From contig JAEWYV010000191.1 of NCBI GenBank assembly GCA_023458615.1, forward strand, positions 1 to 5,209: a stretch of 5,209 bases of DNA, written 5' to 3'. Shown one piece after another: positions 1 to 4,099 of the stretch. Made by a program: the position numbers and the translations under genes. The DNA comes from Bacillota bacterium (lineage in GTDB: Bacteria; Bacillota; Clostridia; Christensenellales; CAG-138). Every line of letters starts with the position of its first letter. Within the stretch, counting starts at the first letter, position 1. The notes beneath the pieces were generated by a model. The model was not told where the DNA came from, did not search any database, and saw only the letters and a list, made by a program, of their open reading frames with translations.

Positions 1-147
1 GCGGGCGAAGCGGGCATCAAGACCATCGGCTACGGGCCTTCGCAGGAATCGCTTGCGCACACCACGGATGAATACATCGCGCTCGACGCGCTCTATGAAT
101 CCGTCGAGGGTTATCAGGCGATCATGCAGGCGTTGACCACGCTTTGA
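1..147 (+). CDS. M20-family metallopeptidase/deacylase, C-terminal end (5' truncated)
   Basis: An open frame enters from the left edge and ends at TGA 145-147, giving the last 48 residues. The segment GPSQESLAHTTDEYI followed by a short helix ending in GYQAIMQAL matches the C-terminus of M20 enzymes (ArgE/DapE/YgeY-type zinc-dependent amidohydrolases). There, a Gly-Pro turn, a Glu and an Ala-His motif lead into the final helix; the His (residue 20 of this fragment) is expected to be a late zinc ligand. These enzymes are cytosolic and hydrolyse N-acyl amino acids, dipeptides or related amides using one or two zinc ions. The substrate cannot be told from this fragment; the spacing recalls YgeY-like hydrolases, but that is a weak call. 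It is the only + strand gene and converges on its neighbours. Confidence 0.75.
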   Translation, partial: AGEAGIKTIGYGPSQESLAHTTDEYIALDALYESVEGYQAIMQALTTL

Positions 148-222
148 TCGTATGACGCAAGTGAATCAAAAACGCTCCGGTGCCAGCCAAGCTTAACATT
201 ATCCCCCAACAGACCCCCCAAC

Positions 223-267
223 AAAAAACGATGGCACATTCCGTTTGGAAGTGCCATCGCTTTTTTT
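223..267. terminator. Bidirectional intrinsic terminator between convergent genes
   Basis: The stem CGATGGCAC (229-237) pairs perfectly with GTGCCATCG (251-259). An inner TTCC/GGAA (239-242 with 247-250) extends it past a single bulged A to a four-base loop. Seven T follow on the + side (261-267) and six A precede on the left (223-228), so the hairpin has a U-tract in both directions. It can end the peptidase transcript from the left and the small membrane protein transcript from the right. Confidence 0.92.
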
Positions 268-309
268 GCGCCCCGCCAAAGCGGGCAGGGCGTATGCGTT
301 TGCGTTTGT

Positions 310-492
310 TTACAGTCCCTTAAAGATGGTGCCAAGGAAGAGCAGGCCGTAGGCTGCGACGAGGAACCAGAAATCATACTGCTTCACGAAGTCGCCAATG
401 TAGGGAATGCCGACATATTTGCTCGCAATCGCCAGTCCGGCGAGAATCAGCGCGAGCAGCCAAACAAGGAATTTCGGTGCGCTTAGTTTCAT
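310..492 (-). CDS. Small two-helix membrane protein, 60 aa, unknown function
   Basis: ATG at 490-492 and TAA at 310-312. The start is supported by AGGGAGG (501-507 on the + strand as CCTCCCT) eight bases upstream. The protein opens with MKLSAPK, then a hydrophobic helix at about residues 8-26, a short loop with aromatic and charged residues (YIGDFVKQYDF, about 31-41), and a second helix at about 42-57 ending in FKGL. Positive charge at both ends suggests both termini are cytoplasmic. I recognise the overall pattern (MKL-x-APK start, xFKGL or LLKGL end) from small uncharacterised proteins common in Firmicutes, but cannot name a family or function. It has its own promoter-like sequence and sits between two terminators, so it is probably monocistronic. 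Confidence 0.8.
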   Translation of the reverse strand: MKLSAPKFLVWLLALILAGLAIASKYVGIPYIGDFVKQYDFWFLVAAYGLLFLGTIFKGL

Positions 493-521
493 AGTAATTG
501 CCTCCCTCTTTTGTTATCTTG

Positions 522-551
522 ATTGTAGCACTTCCAGGCATTTTATCACGA
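522..551 (-). promoter_or_regulatory. Putative sigma-A promoter for the small membrane protein gene
   Basis: Read on the - strand, TGCTACAAT (522-530) is an extended -10 element: TG, one base, then TACAAT, which matches the consensus hexamer at five of six positions. The candidate -35, TCGTGA (546-551), is weak and 18 bp away, as is often tolerated with an extended -10. The predicted transcript would start near 515 and carry a leader of about 20 bases that includes the ribosome binding site. Confidence 0.55.
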
Positions 552-583
552 TAGTTTGTCACATAGCGCCTATAGATTGTATC

Positions 584-628
584 AAAATAATAAAACGACG
601 GCTGCCCTTTTTCAGACAGCCGTTTTTT
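584..628 (-). terminator. Intrinsic terminator of the lipoprotein/GNAT operon
   Basis: ACGGCTG (598-604) pairs with CAGCCGT (617-623) around a 12-base loop, starting 11 bases beyond the GNAT-like gene's TAG. On the - strand the hairpin is followed by CG and then TTTTATTATTTT, a broken U-tract. On the + strand it is followed directly by six T (623-628), but no + strand gene enters it. The position fits termination of the two-gene - strand operon. Confidence 0.8.
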
Positions 629-634
629 AGGTGA

Positions 635-1750
635 CTAGAGTTGTTTGACGAAGCAGCGGCGGCGCTTGTGCTGCACGCCCTGAAACCGCTCCCACTGGGC
701 AAGGATGTGGTCGTTGATCTCCAGCATCGGCCCCGTCTCGGCATAGCGCACACCATGCTTGATGAGCTTATGCTGCATGTCGTCGAGGATGATGGCGTTG
801 ACGCCCTGCCCCTGCAGATCGGGACGCACCGCGATGAGCAACAGATCGACCGTATCGTTCTTGCCCTTGAGCGCCTTTAAGAGGCGAATCCAGCCGAAGG
901 GCACCGTTTTGCCCTGCATCTTCTGCATGGCGCCATCCAGCGCGGGGCAGCAGATGCCAAACGCGACCATCTCGCCCTCCTCGGTGTAGACAAACGACGT
1001 GGTGCGCTTATCCACCATGGGGCGGAACTCGCCGACGTATTTCTCAATCTGCGCGGGCGTGAGCGGAATCATGCCAAAGAGCACATACGCCTTGTTGTAG
1101 AGCGAGAACATGTCTCCAATGAGCTCCTTGAGCGGCTTGTCCCCAAGGTTGACCACATGGAGCTTTTTGCGCTTCTTCACATATTCCGAAACCTTGGTCA
1201 GCGACTCGATGGGTTCCGTCGGAATCGTGAGCCGCATCTCCAGCCAGTCCACCTGCTTGTCATATCCGCGCCGCGTGAGCTGCTTGAGATAGTACGGGTG
1301 ATTGTAATAGGTGTAAAAGAGGCTGCGCTTGTCGAAGCCCTCAATCAACATGCCCTCGCGATCCATATCCGAAAATCCGAGCGGACCATGCATCGCCTCG
1401 CAGCCAAGCTCCCGCGCCCAGGACTCCACCGCGTCAAACAGCGCATCCACCACCTCGTCGTCGTCTATGAAATCCACCTGCGTGAAGTTCATATACTTCT
1501 TGTCGAAGGTTGCATTCGCGCGGTTGTTGAGAATTCCCTGAATCCTGCCGACGACCTGCCCGTCCCGATAGGCAAGCAGTGCCTTGGACTGGCAAAACGC
1601 GAAGGCCGGGTTCTTGTCCTTCTGCATGTCGGCAACCTGACTCGACAGGATATCCGGCACATAGTAGGGATTTCCCTTGTAGAGCTTGAGCGGGAACTCC
1701 ATAAACTGGACCAAGTCCTTCTTGGTCAGAGCCTCTTTGATTGTTACCAC
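635..1750 (-). CDS. GNAT-fold N-acetyltransferase-like protein, YghO-type, 371 aa
   Basis: The frame runs from GTG (1748-1750) to TAG (635-637). The N-terminus (IKEALTKKDLVQFMEFPLKL, then KGNPYYVPDI) and the segment GPLGFSDMDREGMLIEGFD (122-140) are typical of a large family often annotated as GNAT N-acetyltransferase or YghO-like. The C-terminal half carries a motif-A-like stretch, IAVRPDLQGQGVNA (about 306-319), whose Q-G-Q-G would hold the acetyl-CoA pyrophosphate. The end (QWERFQGVQHKRRRCFVKQL) also fits the family. No signal peptide or membrane segment is seen, so it should be cytosolic. Full length for the family; the acceptor is unknown. It is the second gene of an operon, 27 bp after the DUF4349 lipoprotein gene, and a terminator follows. 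The GNAT fold is a confident call; enzymatic activity is inferred. Confidence 0.82.
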   Translation of the reverse strand: MVTIKEALTKKDLVQFMEFPLKLYKGNPYYVPDILSSQVADMQKDKNPAFAFCQSKALLAYRDGQVVGRIQGILNNRANATFDKKYMNFTQVDFIDDDEVVDALFDAVESWARELGCEAMHGPLGFSDMDREGMLIEGFDKRSLFYTYYNHPYYLKQLTRRGYDKQVDWLEMRLTIPTEPIESLTKVSEYVKKRKKLHVVNLGDKPLKELIGDMFSLYNKAYVLFGMIPLTPAQIEKYVGEFRPMVDKRTTSFVYTEEGEMVAFGICCPALDGAMQKMQGKTVPFGWIRLLKALKGKNDTVDLLLIAVRPDLQGQGVNAIILDDMQHKLIKHGVRYAETGPMLEINDHILAQWERFQGVQHKRRRCFVKQL

Positions 1751-1759
1751 CTAATCCAT

Positions 1760-1765
1760 CCCCCT
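1760..1765 (-). promoter_or_regulatory. Ribosome binding site that fixes the GTG start of the GNAT-like gene
   Basis: AGGGGG (CCCCCT on the + strand) lies nine bases before the GTG at 1748-1750. An ATG sits between them but reads ATG-GAT-TAG, stopping at once, and its TAG abuts the GTG. GTG is therefore the first usable start, and the protein then opens in register with the family. Confidence 0.65.
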
Positions 1766-1777
1766 GATTCTATAAAC

Positions 1778-2770
1778 TTATTCGTTCTTTTTTACTGTGT
1801 TGTCCGGCTCGGCGGACTGCGCTTCCAGCGCCTTGGCTTGAGCCGCCTTTTTGCGCTTGTTCTTCCTGTGCACGATGATCGGCACCCCGATGGCGAGGAA
1901 CAGAACGCCCGCCGGAATTGCCGCAACCGCGAGGAAGATGCCGATTGCGCCGAGCGCGTTGACGACAAAGCGCGCGCTATTTTGGAATCCGCGCGACATG
2001 CGTCCCCAAACGTCCGACGCTTTCCAGATTTGAATGAGCTCCTTCTCGCCCTCTACCGCGGTCTTTGGCGTGCGGTTGATGGTGATGTTGAGCGTTGCAT
2101 ACGCCACCAGATTATCCCAGAGGTTCATCTGTGCGGTATAGCTCTCGATGTCCGCGCGAACGGCGGTCAGGCTCTGGCGCACGGCGAGGATATCCTCCAC
2201 CGTTTCGCACTTGGCGAGGATTTCCAATAGCTGCTTTTCCTCGGACTTGGCGTTGTCCAGCCGCGCCTGCATGTCATAATAGGAGAGCGAGATATCGTCC
2301 GAACTCAGGCGATAATCGTCCACCTTGCCGAGGGCGTTTGCCGCGGTGACCAGCGCTTCGAGCTGATCCGCCGGAACCTTGATGGTCGCCGTCGTGTAGG
2401 TGGTTCCCGCCTCGTCTGTCGTGGCATAGCTGCCGGAAACATATCCGCCGAGCGACTTCGCCTTGTCCATCAGCGTCGCCATAGAGGCGGCGGGATCGTC
2501 CGCGGTGACGCTCATATCCGCTGTGTAAACGATTTTTCTTACGTCAAAATCGCCCGTGGGTTCGCCTGTGGTCTGTGTGGTCGATGCGGCGGAGTCCGCA
2601 GCCATCTCCGGCGCCATTGCCGCCTCTTTTTGCGGTGCGCCTGCGTCATATGCGCCGCTCGCCTGTGAATCTTCAACCATTGCGGGCGCTTCGCTTCTTG
2701 CCGCGCAGCCGAGGGTAAACAGCAGCACCGCGCAAACGACGAGTGCGATCAGGGCACGTCTTTTCTTCAT
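1778..2770 (-). CDS. DUF4349 domain-containing lipoprotein, 330 aa
   Basis: ATG at 2768-2770 with AGGGAG (2779-2784) eight bases upstream; TAA at 1778-1780. The N-terminus has MKKRR, a hydrophobic core and the lipobox-like TLGC with Cys22, so it is predicted to be exported and lipid-anchored; Thr at -3 is off consensus. Residues 23-72 are a low-complexity Ala/Glu/Ser/Thr linker. The DUF4349 region spans about 77-300: a beta-rich part (KIVYTADMSV, then LGGYVSG and TATIKVPADQLEAL), a helical probably coiled-coil part (about 165-215), a strand YATLNITI, and a C-terminal transmembrane helix at about 268-300. A Lys/Arg-rich cytoplasmic tail follows. Such proteins are thus tethered to the membrane at both ends. 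The molecular function of DUF4349 is not established. First gene of an operon with the downstream GNAT-like gene. Confidence 0.9.
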   Translation of the reverse strand: MKKRRALIALVVCAVLLFTLGCAARSEAPAMVEDSQASGAYDAGAPQKEAAMAPEMAADSAASTTQTTGEPTGDFDVRKIVYTADMSVTADDPAASMATLMDKAKSLGGYVSGSYATTDEAGTTYTTATIKVPADQLEALVTAANALGKVDDYRLSSDDISLSYYDMQARLDNAKSEEKQLLEILAKCETVEDILAVRQSLTAVRADIESYTAQMNLWDNLVAYATLNITINRTPKTAVEGEKELIQIWKASDVWGRMSRGFQNSARFVVNALGAIGIFLAVAAIPAGVLFLAIGVPIIVHRKNKRKKAAQAKALEAQSAEPDNTVKKNE

Positions 2771-2823
2771 CTTGTTTACTCCCTTCGTTGTTCTCTTCGG
2801 TCGGCCTGTTCTGTACCAATATG

Positions 2824-2849
2824 CGCGGGCTCCCTTCGGGAAAACCGCG
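2824..2849 (-). other. Hairpin in the leader of the lipoprotein gene
   Basis: On the - strand CGCGG pairs with CCGCG (2845-2849 with 2824-2828), enclosing a smaller CCC-GAA-GGG hairpin (2832-2840). It lies between a possible promoter and the start codon. The 9-mer CGAAGGGAG occurs here (2830-2838) and again at the true ribosome binding site (2779-2787). This structure may only stabilise the leader; no known riboswitch class is recognised. Confidence 0.4.
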
Positions 2850-2860
2850 TCTTACAATTG

Positions 2861-2871
2861 TGTATAGAATA
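2861..2871 (-). promoter_or_regulatory. Possible -10 region for the lipoprotein operon
   Basis: On the - strand the sequence TGGTATTCTATACA holds two overlapping -10 candidates: TATTCT (2866-2871), preceded by an extended-type TG, and TATACA (2861-2866). No convincing -35 lies 16-18 bp upstream; only a T-rich run is there. The operon needs a promoter after the sortase terminator and this is the best candidate, implying a leader of roughly 85-90 bases. Weak call. Confidence 0.3.
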
Positions 2872-2883
2872 CCACATTTTTGA

Positions 2884-2923
2884 AAAAAAGGATAGCATAA
2901 CGGGCAGAGAGCCGAACCACCCG
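2884..2923. repeat. Direct repeat copy 1 (40 bp)
   Basis: First of two intergenic copies 53 bp apart, with 36 of 40 positions identical. The core CGGGCAGAGAGCCGAACCAC plus CCG (23 bp, 2901-2923) is identical in both copies, while the flank, an A-run followed by G-x-ATAGC, is nearly so. The core begins with CGGG and ends with CCCG, so each copy could form a weak 4-bp stem. No open frame covers it. Confidence 0.85.
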
Positions 2924-2936
2924 CGCTTTGATTTTT

Positions 2937-2976
2937 AAAAAAGAATAGCGTTGCGGGCAGAGAGCCGAACCACCCG
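2937..2976. repeat. Direct repeat copy 2 (40 bp)
   Basis: Second copy, with the identical 23-bp core at 2954-2976 and the same A-rich, ATAGC-containing left flank. It ends three bases short of the A-run of the sortase terminator, so a transcript reading through that terminator would contain both copies. The nature of the element is unknown; a small dispersed repeat or a protein or RNA binding site are both possible. Confidence 0.85.
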
Positions 2977-2979
2977 TTT

Positions 2980-3007
2980 AAAAAAACGCCGCCCGACCAG
3001 GCAGCGT
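2980..3007 (-). terminator. Intrinsic terminator of the sortase gene
   Basis: On the - strand ACGCTGCC (3000-3007) pairs with GGCGGCGT (2986-2993): eight pairs with one G-T wobble around a six-base loop. A run of seven T follows directly (2980-2986). The hairpin begins 19 bases after the sortase stop codon. Confidence 0.93.
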
Positions 3008-3026
3008 CATGAAGTGTGATTGTGTG

Positions 3027-3911
3027 TTAGCCAACGGCTTCTTCCGTTGCGGGTTCTTCCGTTGCGGGTTCTTCCGTTGTGGGTTCCTCTGTCGTCGGCG
3101 TTTGCGCCGTCTCGACGGGAACCTCCGTCACATCCTGCGTTTCGCCGCCGGTGATGGTCGTCACCGCGCCGCCGTCCACCACCTTGCAGCTCACCAATAT
3201 CCTTCCGTCTCCGCCATCCGGCAGGACGACGCAGAAGGAGACGATCCGGTCGCTGGAGGACACCTGAACATTGCTGGAAAACGCGGAAGAAGCAATCAGT
3301 CCGTCTACAAACGAGCGATACGCGGCTTCGCTGTTAAACGAAATCGGGATGGCACTGCGAACGCCCTCCACACGAGAGCAGGCGAAGACCTGAAGCGTGA
3401 GCTGCCGACCGTCCGGCAGGAAGAGCTGGATATTCGGGTGCCGCGTATAGTAGTTCGGGTTTTCATATTCCCAGAGGGAGCCAAACATCGCGCCGCTGCT
3501 GAGCGCATGCCCGTAGATGACGGTGTGCCGGTCGGAAAAATCGCCCAAATTGCCCGCGTCGATAAACGGCGTGCCGAGCTTGTTTTTCTTCTCGTCAAAG
3601 CGATGGGTCAGATAAAACGAATTGTCGGTCGTCTCCACAACAGGCAGGTCGATTGCCGTGTCCGCAAGGCGCACCCAGGCGCGAACCTCGGGGTTCTCCG
3701 CCGCGAGCTTGGCAAAGTCCACCGTGTCACCGGGCGCAACTTTTTCCGCCAGAGACGCATAGTAGTGGTTCCCTACGGTCTCTCCCATCAGCGCATAGGC
3801 AAGGTTGCCCACACCATACAAAACCGCGAGCACCAGAAGCCCGAAGATCCCGTACAGTATGCCTGTAATGATATCCGCCTTTGATCTGCCTTTGCGTTTT
3901 TTTCGTTTCAT
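3027..3911 (-). CDS. Class B sortase with acidic C-terminal tail, 294 aa
   Basis: Membrane-anchored cysteine transpeptidase that joins surface proteins carrying a C-terminal sorting motif to the cell wall. From ATG 3909-3911: a basic start (MKRKKRKGRSK), one transmembrane helix at about residues 14-34, then a class B-type catalytic domain at about 65-245. Landmarks are FYLTHRF and NKLGTPFID (near 99-118), TVIYGHAL with catalytic His135, GSLWEYENPNYY, Cys227 in VSFC, and Arg237 in GDGRILV. The usual Thr before the catalytic Cys is Phe here. Residues from about 246 are a Thr/Glu/Pro-rich tail with TEEP repeats, beyond the usual domain end. The frame stays open upstream to a TTG at 3990-3992, but no ribosome binding site supports it and it would place 27 residues before the basic start and overlap the promoter. 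The chosen ATG has no Shine-Dalgarno site either; a leaderless mRNA would explain this. No substrate gene is in the window. Confidence 0.92.
   Translation of the reverse strand: MKRKKRKGRSKADIITGILYGIFGLLVLAVLYGVGNLAYALMGETVGNHYYASLAEKVAPGDTVDFAKLAAENPEVRAWVRLADTAIDLPVVETTDNSFYLTHRFDEKKNKLGTPFIDAGNLGDFSDRHTVIYGHALSSGAMFGSLWEYENPNYYTRHPNIQLFLPDGRQLTLQVFACSRVEGVRSAIPISFNSEAAYRSFVDGLIASSAFSSNVQVSSSDRIVSFCVVLPDGGDGRILVSCKVVDGGAVTTITGGETQDVTEVPVETAQTPTTEEPTTEEPATEEPATEEAVG
3037..3096 (-). repeat. Tandem 15-bp repeat encoding the sortase tail
   Basis: Four successive 15-bp units (3037-3051, 3052-3066, 3067-3081, 3082-3096; + strand unit GGTTCTTCCGTTGCG). Units 1-3 differ by one base each from the consensus or not at all; unit 4 is more diverged. 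Each unit encodes five residues of the type T-E-E-P-A/T. The length preserves frame, so copy number can vary by slippage without breaking the protein. Confidence 0.9.
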
Positions 3912-3917
3912 ATGCGC

Positions 3918-3946
3918 AGTATAAACCATACGCTTTCTCTTTGCAA
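3918..3946 (-). promoter_or_regulatory. Sigma-A-type promoter of the sortase gene
   Basis: On the - strand, -35 TTGCAA (3941-3946, four of six consensus positions) and -10 TATACT (3918-3923, five of six) are separated by exactly 17 bp. Six bases separate the -10 from the sortase ATG, so the expected +1 at the seventh base is the A of the start codon (3911). Confidence 0.65.
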
Positions 3947-3947
3947 T

Positions 3948-3961
3948 CGGGATGAATCCCG
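3948..3961. promoter_or_regulatory. Operator-like inverted repeat upstream of the sortase -35 box
   Basis: CGGGAT-GA-ATCCCG is a perfect 6+6 inverted repeat with a two-base spacer, one base upstream of the -35 hexamer. It also lies between two direct copies of TT(G/A)CAATCG (3941-3949 and 3962-3970) that are 21 bp apart, two helical turns; the proximal copy contains the -35 box. Placement suits a dimeric regulator. No regulator is encoded nearby. Confidence 0.5.
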
Positions 3962-4000
3962 TTACAATCGCATGCAGTTCATTTTCGTGCAATTCATCTC

Positions 4001-4046
4001 AAAAAAAGCCGATTGATCCGGCATTTTTGATCGTTTGAGCCGGATC
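4001..4046 (-). terminator. Terminator or attenuator-like structure after the kinase gene
   Basis: Read on the - strand, GATCCGGC (4039-4046) pairs perfectly with GCCGGATC (4015-4022) around a 16-base loop, 7 bases before a run of seven T (4001-4007). A second, shorter hairpin uses GCCG (4019-4022) with CGGC (4008-4011) and abuts the T-run. The two share 4019-4022, so they cannot form together. The simplest reading is the kinase terminator; alternatively it controls readthrough into the sortase gene. Confidence 0.6.
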
Positions 4047-4099
4047 GTGAAGAATCTGTGAAACGTAATTCTTGCATGATTACCGGCGCGCTTTGCCCG

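Noticed and set aside
203..223. Two CCCCCAACA copies 12 bp apart, G-rich on the - strand, as a possible quadruplex
   Set aside because: Only two G-tracts are present, too few for a stable intramolecular quadruplex, and nothing else marks the site.
1157..2230. Long + strand open frame of 357 codons spanning the GNAT-like and lipoprotein genes
   Set aside because: It crosses two well-supported genes on the other strand and has no recognisable family; the composition is that of an antisense shadow.
2901..2923. Resemblance of CAGAGAG in the repeat core to a PyrR-binding RNA loop
   Set aside because: Only seven bases agree. The rest of the PyrR motif and its stem are absent, and no pyrimidine gene is nearby.
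3009..3884. Long + strand open frame of 291 codons opposite the sortase gene
   Set aside because: It is an antisense shadow of the GC-rich sortase gene. Its translation is rich in Arg/His/Gly with repeats mirroring the TEEP units, and it has no ribosome binding site or recognisable domain.
3962..3997. Short - strand frame (ATG 3995-3997 to TAA 3962-3964, 11 codons) as a regulatory leader peptide for the sortase
   Set aside because: It lies upstream of the predicted sortase promoter and has no ribosome binding site. It would be transcribed only on readthrough from the kinase gene.
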